A DNA stretch of 64,000 bases, taken from contig CAWJNN010000063.1 in the NCBI GenBank assembly GCA_963844115.1, positions 1 through 64,000 of the forward strand. The letters are read 5' to 3'. The translations under genes were made by a program, and so were the position numbers. The stretch's first letter is position 1; every line of letters starts with the position of its first letter. This DNA comes from CS4-C045 sp963844115 (GTDB lineage Bacteria; Planctomycetota; Planctomycetia; Pirellulales; UBA7805). Below the pieces are notes generated by a model. That model searched no databases and was not told the DNA's origin. It saw only the letters and a program-made list of their open reading frames with translations. Of this stretch, positions 33,403-45,498 are shown in pieces.

Positions 33403-35200
33403 CTAGTCCTTGTCGGCGCGAAGGACCGAGACGAAGGCTTTCTGGGGTATATTGACCTGGCCGAACTGCTTCATTTTCGCCTTGCCCTTCTTCTGTTTCT
33501 CGAGCAGCTTTTTCTTGCGCGTTACGTCGCCGCCATAGAGCTTCGCGGTCACATCCTTTCGGTACGGCTGGATCGTCGCTCGCGCGATGATCGTGCCGCC
33601 AATGACGCCCTGGATCGGGATCTTGAACTGGTGGCGGGGAATCGCTTCGGCAAGTTGTTCGCAGTAGTGGAGCGCCCGAGTTCGCGCCTTGTCACGATGA
33701 ACCAGGTAGGAAAGCGTGTCGACCGGCTCCTTGTTGACCAGGATATCGACCTTCACAACGTCGGTATCTCGATATTCGATCGGAACATAGTCAAACGATC
33801 CGTATCCTCGCGTGATCATCTTGAGCTTGCCGTAGAAATCGAAGAGCACCTCTCCGAGCGGCATTTCGCTCGTCACTTCCACCCGACCCGCGGAGAGATA
33901 ATTCATCGTCTGACTTTCCGAGCGATGTTCCCTGCACAACTCCATGACAGGACCGACGTACTCCTCGGGGGTAAGAATCGATGCTTTGATGTAGGGCTCG
34001 GTGGCCGAGTCGATCTTCGTCGGATCGGGCCAGTAGCTGGGGTTGTCGACATCGATCGTCGTGCCATCTTTCAAGGCCAGTTTGTACTTCACCGACGGGG
34101 CCGAGATGACCAGGCCGATGTCAAATTCTCGCTGCAATCGCTCCTGAATCACGTCCAAGTGAAGAAGGCCGAGGAACCCACAGCGAAATCCGAAGCCGAG
34201 AGCCGCCGAACTATCTTTTTCGTAGGTGAGTGCCGCGTCGTTGATCGCCAGTTTGTCCAGGGCCTTGGTGAGATCCTGGTACTCGTCGGTGTTCATCGGA
34301 TAGATGGAGGAAAAGACGACCTGTTTGGCTTTCTGATAGCCAGGAATCGGCTCGGCTGCCGGGCGATCAAGCAGCGTGATCGTATCGCCGATCTCAATGT
34401 CCTGAACACTCTTCACCCCGGCGACGATATAACCGACCTCGCCGGCGCTGAGCTGTTCTTTGGGATTGAGCTTCAACTGATTGTAGCCCAACTCATCCAC
34501 CTTGTAGTCGCGGCCCGCGTGCATGAAATGGATCGTATCGCGAGTTTTCAGCGTGCCTTCCATCACGCGACACTGGAGAATCACGCCTCGGATACTTATC
34601 GAAATGGGCGTCGAAGACCAAGGCTTTCAGCGGCGCGTCCGGGTCGCCCTGGGGACTTGGCAGCTTCTCGACGATGCCGGCAAGCACGTCTTCAATGCCA
34701 ACGCCGGTCTTTGCGGAAACAGGGATCGCCTCAAACGGATCGAGCCCCAAATCCGCATCAATCTCCTCGCGCACACGGTCAACGTCCGCGGCCGGGAGAT
34801 CGATCTTATTGATCACCGGCAGAAGTTCCAGATCATGTTCCAGGGCCAGATAGAGGTTGGCAACCGTCTGCGCCTCGACCCCCTGAGAAGCATCGACAAC
34901 AATCAACGCACCTTCACACGCCATCAGGGAACGCCGTACTTCGTGCGAAAAATCAACGTGGCCAGGTGTATCGATCAGGTTCAGCAGATAGTCTTGACCG
35001 TCCGGGGCACGGTAGGAGAGCGTAATCGTATTGCTCTTGATGGTAATGCCCCGTTCACGCTCGATATCCATCGAGTCGAGCATCTGGTCGTGGAACTCAC
35101 GTTGCGTAACGCCACCACAGGCCTGGATCAGTCGATCGGCCAGAGTCGACTTGCCATGATCAATATGGGCGATAATGCAAAAGTTCCGAATATGTTTCAT
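33403..35200 (-). CDS. lepA: Elongation factor 4 (LepA), one frameshift
   Basis: 599 codons, the normal LepA length. G-domain motifs: G1 IAHIDHGKSTLADRLIQ, G2 region RERGITIKSNT, G3 DTPGHVDF, G4 NKIDLPAAD. Later domains include SAALGFGFRCGFLGLLHLDV and the C-terminal GVIGGTIIARATIQPYRKDV, GKAKMKQFGQVNIPQKAF. LepA is a ribosomal GTPase that back-translocates or aids initiation under stress. One extra C in TATCCGAGG near 34593 splits the frame; a near-universal gene broken this way points to a sequence error. Confidence 0.95.
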
Positions 35201-35640
35201 ACGTACGGTTCTGTGTAGAAAATGTCCTGGTGCTTCGCTCACCGCGAGAATTCTAGTACATGACATTAGCGACGAATAGGGATTTGAATCCCCGCGACAA
35301 ACCTAAGTCTAGCCCGACGTGGGGTCGACGTGTATCCGAGTTGTCCTGAAAGTCGTCGAACATTCAACGGGCAGTAAGAAACCAGGCTCAAAGGAGGCGA
35401 GGATTTGCCTGACGGATCCAACGCTCATTAGACGCACAGGTCAATGTGGTGGCGAGGTTTGCATCTCGCGCCTTGTCGCTTCGGTGATCGCGACCTCTGA
35501 AGATTGAGTGCGATCAAAAACTTCAGCGGGGTTGTCGACCGACGCAGTGTTCCGCGACCGCAAAACGATTCCCAGCACCACAATGTTGCGCAGTCAATCG
35601 GATACCGTGGCTGGTCCTGGCATGGGGAGGACTGCTATGG
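35201..35640. other. Intergenic, no gene seen
   Basis: Upstream of lepA. It includes a T-arm-like GGGATTTGAATCCC at 35279, but no cloverleaf or tmRNA could be built around it. Confidence 0.4.
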
Positions 35641-35900
35641 GTGGACGAAACCGTCGCGACGTTTCAACGCCGCTGGCGCGGGGTCGCGACCACCTTGAGG
35701 CGTGGCGGCGGATACGGAAAGTGGGGACTCGGATCCCGGGCCGTTCTCTGGTTGCTCGCAGTGAAGCTGGCGGATGCCCATGGTCTCCATCGCACGGCGT
35801 CGGTGTTGAGGTTGGATTACGATTCGCTCAAAAAGCGTGTTGAATCGACGAACTCCTCGGCACGCTCGGCGACTTCCGCATTCATCGAACTTTCTCCGCC
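35641..35900 (+). pseudogene. Remnant of a planctomycete HTH protein associated with transposases
   Basis: About 85 codons: MDETVATFQRRWRGVATTLR, then AVLWLLAVKLADAHGLHRTA and SVLRLDYDSLKKRVESTNSS. The last block looks like a degraded helix-turn-helix of the small proteins that accompany IS elements in this phylum. It runs without a stop into the next gene, whose own start is at 35977. Probably decayed. Confidence 0.4.
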
Positions 35901-35976
35901 GCTGCGGGCCGCTCGCGGGTTGGCGGGCTTGCGGGTAGAATCGCCGTTGCCAGTAACATCCTCCAGCGACTCATCC

Positions 35977-38482
35977 ATGACCGTCCCGATCAGCGCGTCC
36001 GATCAGCCCGACTCGCCGCGCCCCGAACTTCTGTCACCCGCCGGCGACCGCGAGTGCGTTCGTGCGGCGGTGGAAAACGGTGCTGACGCCGTCTATTTTG
36101 GCCTGGAATGCGGATTCAACGCGCGGGCCCGGGCGACCAACCTGCATGTCGACGACCTCTCCGAAGTCATGGCGTATCTGCATGGCCGCGGCGTCAAAGG
36201 CTACGCCGCGCTCAATACGCTGGTGTTTCCCGGCGAACTGGCGGCCCTGCAAGCCGCTGTCGTGCAGCTGACCGAGGCTGGGATCGACGCCGTGCTGGTG
36301 CAGGACCTGGGCATCGTGCAGCTGATCCGTGCCGTCAGCCCCGACCTTTCCATCCACGCGTCGACGCAGATGACGCTGACCAGTGCCGAGTGCATCCAGG
36401 TTGCCGCCGAACTGTGTATCGACCGTGTGGTGCTGGCCCGCGAGTTATCGATCCGCGAAATTCGCAAGATTCACCGTCAGACCGACATCGAACTGGAAGC
36501 GTTCGTCCACGGTGCGCTGTGCGTGGCGTATTCCGGGCAATGTTTGACGAGCGAATCGTTGGGTGGCCGGAGTGCGAATCGCGGACAGTGCGCCCAGGCG
36601 TGCCGTCTGCCGTACGATCTGATTTGCGACGGCCAGGACGTCGATCTCGATCACGTCAAGTATCTGCTCAGCCCGCAGGACCTGGCGGCCTATGCGCTCG
36701 TTCCCGACCTGATCGACGCGGGTGTTCACTGCCTGAAGATCGAAGGACGTCTGAAGACCTCGGAGTACGTCGCCAATATCACGGGGCACTATCGCCGGGC
36801 GATCGACGCCGCCCTGGCGGGCCGCGCGGTGGAGTTCTCGCGGCGCGACGTGACCGAAATGGAATTGTCTTTCTCGCGAGGTTTTTCGCCCGGTTGGCTC
36901 AACGGCTGCGACCACAAGATGCTGGTGCCCGGGCTTAGTTCCGCCAAACGCGGCGTACGGCTCGGTGAAGTCATGTCGATTTGCGGCCAGCGTGTCCGCG
37001 TCAGACTTGGCGGCGAAGTCACCGCGGGGGACGGCATTGTCTTCTCCGGCGATCGCGAGCTGGGCCAGGAACAAGGGGGCCGGGTGTATGAAGTCTTTGG
37101 CCGCGGCCGAGAGGTGGAACTGACGTTCGGTCGGGACGCGATCGACTTTGCGCGGCTGTACCCTGGCCAGCAAATCTGGAAGACGGACGACCCACGGCTG
37201 ACGTCTCGCTTGCGCAAAACGTTTGCCGGGTCGAAGCCGCTGCGCCGCGTGCCGCTGGACCTGGAAGTGCGGGCCGCGGTTGATCAGCCGTTGCGAATCG
37301 TGGGCCACGCGGCAAACGGCGCGACGTGCGCGGTGGAATCGCCCGCACCGCTGGCCGCGGCAACGCGGCATCCGCTGACCGCCGACGTCCTCGAAAAGCA
37401 GCTGGGACGGTTGGGCGCGACCGTGTTCGAACTGCGGCGGCTGGCGGCGGAGATCTCGGGACAGCCGATGATCCCGCTGAGCGTTCTGGGCGGTTTGCGA
37501 CACGAGCTGATCGCCCAGCTGGAAGCGTCGGCGCTGCGTCGGCCGGCGCGCCGCGTTCGACCGGACGCATTGGCGGAACTGCGGGTCGCCTCGAGCCCCC
37601 GAGGACGACCAGTCGGCAGGGGTTCCCAACTTGCGGGTTCTCTGCCGCTCGCTGGCGCAGCTCGAGACGGTGATCGCCTGCGACATCCGCAGCGTCATCG
37701 TCGATTTTCAGGACATTCGCCAGTATCGACGTGCGGTCGAACTGGCCAGACCCTCCGGCGTGGAGATCTTGCTGGCGACGCCGCGGATTCAGAAGCCGGA
37801 CGAGATGGGAATTTTTCGCGCGCTGGCCAGACACGGCGCGGACGGCTTTCTCGTGCGCAACCTGGCGGGCATGGCGTTTTGCCGGGAACGGCAGATGCCG
37901 TTTGTCTGCGACTTTTCATTAAACGCGTCCAATCAACTGACGGTCGACTATCTGCGCCAGCACGGCGCGCGGCGGGTCACGGTTTCCTACGATTTGAATC
38001 GCGAGCAACTGCTGGAGCTTGTCGAGGCGGTTCCACCACAGTGGCTTGAAGTAGTCATCCATCAGCACATGCCGATGTTTCATATGGAGCATTGCGTCTT
38101 CTGCGCGGTCCTCTCGCCCGGCACAAACAAGACAAATTGCGGTCGCCCCTGCGACATGCATCAGGTGCAGATGCGGGATCGGATCGGGATGGAGCATCCG
38201 TTGACGGCGGATGTCGGCTGCCGCAACACGTTGTTCAACGCGGTGCCGCAAAGTGCCGCGGAAGCCGTCCCCACACTGTTGGCGCGAGGCGTGCGCGACT
38301 TTCGCATCGAACTGCTGACCGTCGCGGACGAGGCCTTGCGCGGCATGATCCAACTGTACCGCGATCTGCTGGACGGTCGCGTCAGCGGCAAATACGTCTG
38401 GCAGCAGCTCAATGCCGCCAACCGGGTCGGGGTGACCCGCGGTACCCTGGAGGAACGCCGCAACCCACTGGCGATCCTATGA
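35977..38482 (+). CDS. Peptidase U32 family protein with DUF3656-type C-terminus (one frameshift)
   Basis: About 835 codons. The U32 core is clear: PELLSPAGDRECVRAAVENG, DAVYFGLECGFNARARA, VQDLGIVQLIRAVSPDLSIH, AFVHGALCVAYSGQCLTSE, then NRGQCAQACRLPYDL with conserved cysteines that bind an iron-sulfur cluster in RlhA/UbiU-type members. The C-terminal half ends CVFCAVLSPGTNKTNCGRPC. U32 proteins hydroxylate rRNA or ubiquinone precursors, or act as collagenase-like peptidases. The shift lies near 37600-37640. The stop overlaps rdgB as ATGA. Confidence 0.85.
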
Positions 38483-39112
38483 GACGGAGCGCGCTGCCGA
38501 TGCCAACCATCGTGCTGGCCAGTCGCAATCGCAAGAAGGCAGGCGAATTTGCCGAGTTGCTGCGGCCGCACGCCATCGAATTGCGAATCGCTGCCGATTT
38601 TCCGGCGGCACCGGTGGTCGAGGAGACGGGAGCGACATTTGCGGAGAACGCCGCCCTCAAAGCCGGGAAAACCGCGCAGGGCGCTCGGCCGTTGGTGCCT
38701 GGCCGACGACAGCGGCCTGATGGTCGACGCGCTGGACGGCGCGCCGGGAGTTCATTCGGCCCGGTATGCGGGGCCGCAGGCAAGCGACGCGGAAAACAAT
38801 GAAAAGCTTCTGGGGGCGTTGGCCGGCGTGCCCGCCGATCAACGGGGTGCCCGCTTCGTGTGCCATCTGGCGGTCGCCGATCCCGTCGGTGTGATCTGCC
38901 TGCGCGTGGCCGGGTATTGCCGGGGTTTGATCGTCGACGCCCAGCGCGGATCGGCGGGATTTGGCTACGATCCGTATTTCCTGGTCCCCGAGCACGGCCT
39001 GACGTTTGGCGAACTTCCGCTGGAGATCAAGAGCCGGCTGAGTCACCGGGCCGAGGCGTTTCGCGCGTTGATGCCGCAATTGGTGGTGCTGCTGCAGGCC
39101 GTCCCGCCGTGA
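38479..39112 (+). CDS. rdgB: XTP/dITP diphosphatase RdgB/HAM1 (one frameshift)
   Basis: About 211 codons. N-terminus PTIVLASRNRKKAGEFAELL, phosphate-binding motif; EETGATFAENAALKA; then CLADDSGLMVDALDGAPGVH, SARYAG, and GFGYDPYFLVPEHGLTFGEL, SHRAEAF. The enzyme removes non-canonical purine triphosphates (ITP, XTP) from the nucleotide pool. A GGG run near 38688 has one G too many (GCGCAGGGCGC), which breaks the frame. It is coupled to the upstream U32 gene. A second ATG at 38500 is an equally good start. Confidence 0.9.
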
Positions 39113-39243
39113 CGCGGCGGTTCGCCGTGGTCGTTGACTGGATTTCTCTGTTTCTGCCGAGTGGGCAGCGTCGCACTAGTTTGCTATTCGTGATCGCGGC
39201 AAGGTACCAGATCGTCTTGGAATCCCTGACAAAGTGCACTGGA

Positions 39244-40371
39244 ATGAATACAATCGAATACGCCAAGCGGCTCGTCGCGTTTGAGTCGCCCAGCTTTCTA
39301 TCCAACGTCGCTGTCATCGACTTCGTGGAAGAGACTCTGAAGTCGCAAGGCTTCCTCATCGAGCGGCTCGAATACGACGACGCGGCGGGCGTCCGCAAGG
39401 CCACCGTGGTGGGCAAGAAAGGCGAAGGCCGCGGCGGCGTGGCATATTTCGGTCACACCGACGTCGTCCCGGCCGACGATTGGTTGAGCCGCGAGCACGG
39501 GCCGTTCGAGCCGACCGTGATCGGCGAGCGGCTGTATGGCCGCGGCAGTTGCGACATGAAAGGTTCGGTGGCCTGCATGCTGGCCGCGGCCGAACAGTTT
39601 TCCGCGGCGGATCTGAGGCAGCCGGTTTACATTACCTGTACGGCCGACGAAGAAGTGGGCTACGGCGGCGCGGTGCAGGTCGCCGAGCGGTCGGAGATGT
39701 TTCGCGAAATGGTCGAAGGCGACAGCCGCGGGATCGTGGGCGAACCGACGATGCTGGACGTCGTTTACGCGCACAAGGGTTCGTACGGCATCCGTGCCAC
39801 GTCGCGCGGCCGGGCGGCCCATTCGAGCACCCGCGAAGGGTTGAACGCCAACCTGGCGATGATCCCGTTCCTGGCTGAAATGAAAAGGATCTACGAAGAA
39901 ACGGAATCTGACCCGGCTTGGCGAAACGACGAATTCGATCCGCCGACGGTCAGTTGGAACATCGGCATCAACGATCACACTCGGGCCTACAACATCACGC
40001 CGCCGCAAAGCGTTTGCACGGTGTATTTCCGGCCGATGCCGGGGACGGACGCCGAAGTGCTGCTGCGTCGCGTCGAACGGGCTGCGGCGGATTTCGGTCT
40101 GGAACTCGTGTTTCCATTAAAAGCCAACCCGCTGTACATCGAACCCAATTCGCCATACGTCCAAGAGATGTTGAATCTGGCCGGTAAGCCCGTGCCCCAC
40201 ACCGTAGCGTACGGTACCGACGGGGCGGCGCTGACGGCGTTGAAAAAACTGGTCGTGTTCGGTCCCGGCAACATCGAGCAGGCGCACACGCACGACGAGT
40301 GGATCGCGCTGGGGCAGCTTCGCCTCGGCACGCAGATGTACGCCAAGGCCATTCAACAGTGGTGTTGCTAA
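39244..40371 (+). CDS. M20 family metallopeptidase, acetylornithine deacetylase/DapE-like
   Basis: 375 residues, intact. Metal-binding motifs: YFGHTDVVPADDWL (His, Asp), LYGRGSCDMKGSVACMLAAA (Asp), CTADEEVGYGGA (Glu-Glu), IVGEPTMLD, and the late His in EQAHTHDEWI. The dimerisation lid is in the middle (YGIRATSRGRAAHSS). It hydrolyses N-acyl amino acids; ArgE and DapE are the best candidates. A GNAT enzyme resembling short N-acetylglutamate synthases follows 11 bases downstream, which favours the arginine pathway. Confidence 0.85.
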   Translation: MNTIEYAKRLVAFESPSFLSNVAVIDFVEETLKSQGFLIERLEYDDAAGVRKATVVGKKGEGRGGVAYFGHTDVVPADDWLSREHGPFEPTVIGERLYGRGSCDMKGSVACMLAAAEQFSAADLRQPVYITCTADEEVGYGGAVQVAERSEMFREMVEGDSRGIVGEPTMLDVVYAHKGSYGIRATSRGRAAHSSTREGLNANLAMIPFLAEMKRIYEETESDPAWRNDEFDPPTVSWNIGINDHTRAYNITPPQSVCTVYFRPMPGTDAEVLLRRVERAAADFGLELVFPLKANPLYIEPNSPYVQEMLNLAGKPVPHTVAYGTDGAALTALKKLVVFGPGNIEQAHTHDEWIALGQLRLGTQMYAKAIQQWCC

Positions 40372-40382
40372 AGCGCAAAGAT

Positions 40383-40811
40383 ATGGATGCAGATCATCAG
40401 TCCGCCGCGGCCTTCATTCGCGACGCCACGCCAAACGACGTGCCGCAGATCGCGGAATTGATCGAGCCGTTTGTGGCCCGCAAACAAATATTGCCGCGTT
40501 CGATCGACGAAATTGGCGAACTAGTCAAGAACGGTTTTGTCGCGGAATCGGGCGGGAACATTGTCGGGTTCGCCGCGGTCGAGATTTACTCCAAGAAGCT
40601 CGCCGAACTGCTCTGCCTGGCCGTCTCCGGGCCGTTTCAAGGCCGAGGGGTCGGCCGCAAACTAGTTGACTGCTGCGTCGAGCGCGCCCGCAGCAAAGAC
40701 GTTTACGAAGTGATGGCAATCACGGCCGATGAGCAGTTCTTCGGCAGTTGCGGATTCCACTACATTCTGCCGGAACAAAAACGAGCGCTGTTTATCCGGA
40801 CGCGCGACTGA
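40383..40811 (+). CDS. GNAT N-acetyltransferase, short ArgA-like
   Basis: 142 residues, intact. GNAT motifs: RDATPNDVPQIAELIEPFVA, LLCLAVSGPFQGRGVGRKLV (acetyl-CoA pyrophosphate loop Q/RxxGxG/A), and EVMAITADEQFFGSCGFHYI. The pattern PRSIDEIGELVKNGFVAE and KKLAELLCLAV closely follows the acetyltransferase half of N-acetylglutamate synthases. It lacks the amino-acid-kinase domain, as in other short ArgA forms. With the M20 gene it would form a synth/deacetylate pair around the acetylated arginine intermediates. Confidence 0.8.
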   Translation: MDADHQSAAAFIRDATPNDVPQIAELIEPFVARKQILPRSIDEIGELVKNGFVAESGGNIVGFAAVEIYSKKLAELLCLAVSGPFQGRGVGRKLVDCCVERARSKDVYEVMAITADEQFFGSCGFHYILPEQKRALFIRTRD

Positions 40812-41428
40812 GGCTTTGATTGGCCTTAGTCATTCTGAATTGTTGCCATCCACAAACTCATTACCGCGCCAACCGAAAAGACGACAGTCCCGATCTGGCC
40901 TTGCGCGGAGGTGATCGCGACCTGTGCGCAAGCGTCACCTGACAACCTGCACCGGTCACATTGCTCGACGCTATCAAGCGTCCGCGAGGCGCCTCGAACG
41001 GCACGGATAAAGGCTGGATGCATGTCGCCGCCAGTCGCAGATCGGCCGTGGCGGACCGCAGATCGGCCGTGGCGGACCGCAGATCCGCCGGGTTGGACGC
41101 GAGAGCATCCTGGCTGCTCTGAAACGAACCAAGAGGAATATCTCCGGCGGCGCCGTTCACCACTTGATGGGTTCCTGTGACCACGGGGCGAAGATAAATC
41201 GCAATTTCACCGGGCAACTTCGGCGGCACGTCGGCCCATCCTTTTTAAATAGGACAGCCGAGTAGCAAGGAAGCTGCCGATCGTGGGACGCCCCACGTTC
41301 TACAAACGTGCGATTGTGGCTGGCGTAGGATGGGACAACTTCGGTTTCGTTTGCGCCCGGTGATCACATCGCACGCGTCATCGAAACACATGTCCCGAAC
41401 GCGCGCCGGTCGCCCCCGCCTACTTCTC
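40812..41428. other. Intergenic, no gene seen
   Basis: About 600 bases. Holds the small tandem repeat at 41036-41095; no supported gene on either strand. Confidence 0.5.
41036..41095. repeat. Short tandem repeat, 21-base unit
   Basis: Two identical copies of GCAGATCGGCCGTGGCGGAC(C) followed by a diverged third copy. Function unknown. Confidence 0.7.
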
Positions 41429-44399
41429 TTAACGCCGCGGTCCGTCAAAAGAGTCTCGGACCCAACCGACCATGTCCGATACCAGCGCAGCGCGGTCTTC
41501 GCACAAGAAGGCGACATGGTCCATCTGGGAATAGAGCTGCCAGGACACGCGGTCTCGAAACTGGACGTCGAAGAACATGTCTTCGAACTGCGAGGCGTAA
41601 TTGTAGTATCCCTCAGCGCCACCCGTGTAAAGGAATCGCAGTAAGACACCTCGATCGATCAGCCGTTGAAGGTCGACGGCGGCCTGGTCGCGACCAGGGA
41701 ACTCGCGAATGTCGTTGCCTGAGCGAAGCGTTGACGAACCGTCCGAGGCGGCTTTCTGTTTTGAAAGGAAGGCCCGCCACTTGCCGGCACTTGCTAGTCT
41801 TCTCGGATAGTAACCGGCGAACCGGTGAATGTAGTACCGATTGGTCCGATACCCACAGCCGTCCATCAACAGCGCCCCACACACGCGGCTGTCGGTCAGC
41901 GCCGTGTGGAAGCTGTCGTCGGCGCCGGAACAGAGCCCGAACAGAACGAACCGCTTGATATGTCTCGGGCGACGAAAAGGCACTCTCAGCGTATTGATTG
42001 TGATGCCAGTCGATCTGGTCGGCCGTCTTATGAACCTGGCAACCGTGAGCCTGGAAACCGTGAGTCTGGAAACCCTCAACGATCGGCTGCAAGCCAGCTT
42101 CTGCCTCCACGTAACCCTGGCTCGTCACGACCAACCGATTGTCACTGTCCAACAATGTCTTGGAATCCAATACTACCTCGGCGAAACTGGCGCGCATCGC
42201 GTCCGACATTGCGAAGCCATACAGCTGCTGAATGTTAGACCGCTGTCGTTTGATGGCGAAGCGCGAGTAGCTGGTCAACGCGCGATCGTGGAAGTCCGAT
42301 AACAGTTGGCAGAATTGCTCGCCATCCGCCACGGGGTCCCACAGGATCATCTGATACTCGTGACCGTACGGCGGGCAGATCAACACGGCCGGTGGCAACT
42401 TCGACTCCGGCGGCCCCGCGTCGCCAGAGAATTTTGGGAGGGGCCGATAGTGGACTGCAAACAACTGTTCGCCATCGTTTTCGAAAAAGAACGGGTCGAC
42501 ATCGGGCAGATTGGATCGCAACAGCCGGCACGGCACAGAAGCGTCTTTCAATGTGCTTCCCGGTGCCGTGATTTCCTGAATCTGCCGAGCCGCACTGGCG
42601 ATGGTCGGATTGGCAAAGAAATCACGCACGGGAATTTCAATGCCCATCTGCGATTGGATTTGCGTGATGACGCGGGTGACCAGCAGAGAACTTCCACCGA
42701 GCGCGAAAAAGTCGTCGTGTCGGCCGATTTTGGCCACGTTCAACACGTCGGACCAGATCCTGGCGAGTCTTTGTTCCAATTTCGTTTCGGCGGCCTGATA
42801 TTCACCGTCGCGAGCGATCTGGGCTGTGTCGGGCGATGGCAATGCCTTACGGTCGATCTTGCCGTTTAACGTTTTGGGAAACGAATGACAAAAGACAAAT
42901 CGAGTGGGCACCATGTAGGTTGGCAGGCACGCACGGAGGTGGCTGGCAACCTCGTTTGCCGTCAGTTTGTGATCGCCACGAGCAACATAGGCGACCAGGT
43001 ACTTTTTGTCTTGGATCTGATCGTAGCTGACCAGCGACTCAAGCACCTGGGGATGTCGATGGCTGGCCGCCTCGATTTCCCCAGGTTCAATTCGATACGA
43101 GCCGAGCTTGATTTGATGATCGCTTCTACCGCCGAATTCGATTTCGCCGTCCGGTAACCACCGAGCAAGATCACCCGATCGGTAATACCGCTTCGGCGCC
43201 GCGCCATCGATCGACAGCGTGACAAAGCTGTGCGCGGTGAATTCAGGGCGATTCAAATAGCCGCGCGCCACCGCCGGTCCGCCGATTAGCAGCTCGCCTG
43301 TCTCGCCTGCCGAGACCGGATGGCCTTCTGCATCGACGATGAGCGCTTCGTATCGCTGCAACGGTTTGCCGATCGGCATGTTGTCCCCATCCCAATCGTC
43401 CGCTGGAACAAAGACCGTGGCACTGACCGTCGCTTCGGTGGGGCCGTAGGCGTTGCACCACAAAACCGTGTGGTCGCACAACGATCTCCAGCGTCGAAAG
43501 TGTTGCGCTGAGACCTTTTCGCCAGTGACGACCATCAGTCGAATGCCGTGGGGAACACGATCGCCAGCGGCCCGCATCAGATCGACCCACTCGTGCCAGT
43601 ACGCCGTCGCCAGATGAATGGCCGTCACATCGTATTGTTCCACAATTGCAGAAAGTTCGTTTTGCTTCGCAGCGCGTTGTCGGGGCCGAATGACAACACA
43701 GCCTCCGGTTAGCAGCGGTGGAAAGATCTCTTCGATTGCGATATCAAAGTTCAGTGTCGAAAACTGAAGCGTGCGATCGGTCGGCTGGAGCTGATAGATA
43801 GCGATGTCTGCGAAACAGTAGGCAGCCAGGGCCTCATGTTCGATCTGGACCCCCTTGGGCCGGCCCGTCGAGCCCGATGTGTACATGATGTAGGCCAGTT
43901 GATCCGTCGAGATCGAGTGGCAAGGGTTGGCCGCCGCGAATTGCGCATCAAAGACGTCGTCGTGCAAGTCGATCAGCATCAAGGAATCACGATCGTGATT
44001 GTCCAGCAACTGGCGATAGCGGGCATCACAGAATAGGTGATCGATCGCGGCGTCATCGACCATGTAAGCTAACCGTTCGGGAGGCGACTCCGGGTCCAGA
44101 GGAACAAACGCGCAACCCGCTTTGAAGATCCCCAGCATCGCCGCGATGGCATCCGGCGAACGGTCCAGGCATAGTCCGACGCACCGTTCGGCGTTGACCC
44201 CTTGGTCCAGCAGATAATGTGCGATACGGTTTGCTTGCCCGTTCAATTCCGCGTACGTCAGCGACTGGTCCTCTAATTGAACCGCCATTGCCGAGGGTGT
44301 TTCGTCCACCTGACGTTGGAACAGCCGTGGGAAGTCGACCAGGTCTTCGCGAGCAGGGTCTTTGCCGACGGTGGATTGCGTTTCGGTTTGCGAAGGCAT
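41429..44399 (-). CDS. NRPS module: adenylation, carrier protein and alpha/beta-hydrolase region (frameshifted)
   Basis: About 990 codons. Adenylation core motifs: YTSGSTGRPKGVQIEHEALA, NAYGPTEATVSATVF, GELLIGGPAVARGYLNRP, YRSGDLARWLPDGEIEFGGR, HQIKLGSYRIEPGEIE, LNGKIDRKALP. Carrier domain with the phosphopantetheine Ser in DDFFALGGSSLLVTRVI. Then a hydrolase-like tail (PAVLICPPYGHEYQMIL, LFGLCSGADDSFHTALTDSR). The middle of the tail does not read like one hydrolase, so a deletion may have joined two such genes. One shift near 41950. It would activate and tether one amino acid. The upstream aminotransferase suggests diaminobutyrate or a related amine. Confidence 0.75.
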
Positions 44400-44469
44400 G
44401 ACGGTCAGAAAGGGCGAGAGTGACGAAGACAGTTTGAGAGAACGAGTGTAGTGGATTCGCTTCCGGGGC

Positions 44470-45441
44470 CACGTCGTTCGTTGCGTCGAGTGCACCAGGC
44501 ACGGGGGCTGCTGCTGATCCGGCACCAGTACGGCCGCGAACGATGCTCCCAACAGCTGCAGCCCTTCTCGCAATACTTCCGGTTCGATGGTCAGTGGCGG
44601 CAGCAGTTTAACAACGTTGCCTTCGGCGCCTGCAGTTTCCACAATCAGCCCTCGATGAAACAAATCCTGGACGATCCGGTTCGCCACTGCCCCGTCGTCC
44701 AGGTCGATTCCCCAGACCATGCCGCGGCCTCGTACGTCGACCACCTGATCGGGATAGCTGCCGGCAATCGCCTCCAAAGCATGTCGGATGGTGCGACCAT
44801 GTTCGAAGATCTGTTGTTCCAGTTCGTCGTCGCGCCGAATAGTTCAGTAATACCTCTGCGGCGACAAATGCCAGGTTATTACCGCGAAAGGTACCGGTGT
44901 GTTCGCCCGGCTTCCACACGTCGCAACTACGCTCGATCAGGACCAGCGACATCGGCAGACCGCCACCGATCGACTTTGACAGACATACCAAATCGGGCTC
45001 GATCACGGCTTCTTCAAAGCTGAAGAATTTACCGGTTCGCCCGTTTCCCACTTGGATATCGTCAACGATCAACAGGATATCGCGCTGGTGACAGATATCG
45101 CGAATCTTCTGTATCCACTCGGTACTGGCGATTCGAACACCGCCTTCGCATTGAACTGTCTCGACGATCACCGCCGCCGGCGTCGGCAGACCGCTGCTGG
45201 GATCGTCCAGCATGCGCCGCAGTAGCGTGGAACTATCGAGCCCCTGCAGATAGCCATCATAAGGAAGGTGTGTGACGTTGTTGTGCGAACCGTAATGTTC
45301 GTCGTGGTAGTATCGGTTTCCCGTCAGGGCCAGCGATCCTAAGGTGTGACCGTGATACGCGTTTGTGAAGGCGACGATATGCGAACGTTGCTTCGCTCTA
45401 GGAAAGGATAAGTTGACCGATAAACCAGTCAAACGAATCAC
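44470..45441 (-). pseudogene. Class III diaminobutyrate-type aminotransferase, N-terminally truncated
   Basis: PLP-dependent class III transaminase resembling L-2,4-diaminobutyrate:2-oxoglutarate aminotransferase (Dat/EctB/RhbA). Motifs: SHIVAFTNAYHGHTLGSLAL, VIVETVQCEGGVRIASTEW, LLIVDDIQVGNGRTGKFFSF and the PLP-Lys in CLSKSIGGGLPMS, THTGT-like EHTGTFRGNNLAF. About 100 N-terminal residues are missing at about 45405, and a shift occurs near 44830. The C-terminal frame reads on into the NRPS without a stop, which may be a real fusion or an indel effect. Would supply diaminobutyrate/diaminopropane for a siderophore-like product. Confidence 0.7.
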
Positions 45442-45498
45442 GCGTGGTGAACGAATCTATCGCCCGCGTCACGCCGATCACGCCGATTGCCACGCTGA

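Noticed and set aside
35279..35300. GGGATTTGAATCCC resembling a tRNA or tmRNA T-arm upstream of lepA
   Set aside because: No acceptor, anticodon arm or tmRNA tag region can be built around it on either strand.
40861..41229. Minus-strand ORF with repeated ADLRSAT units
   Set aside because: The repetition is the translation of a short DNA tandem repeat; no start signal or family supports a gene.
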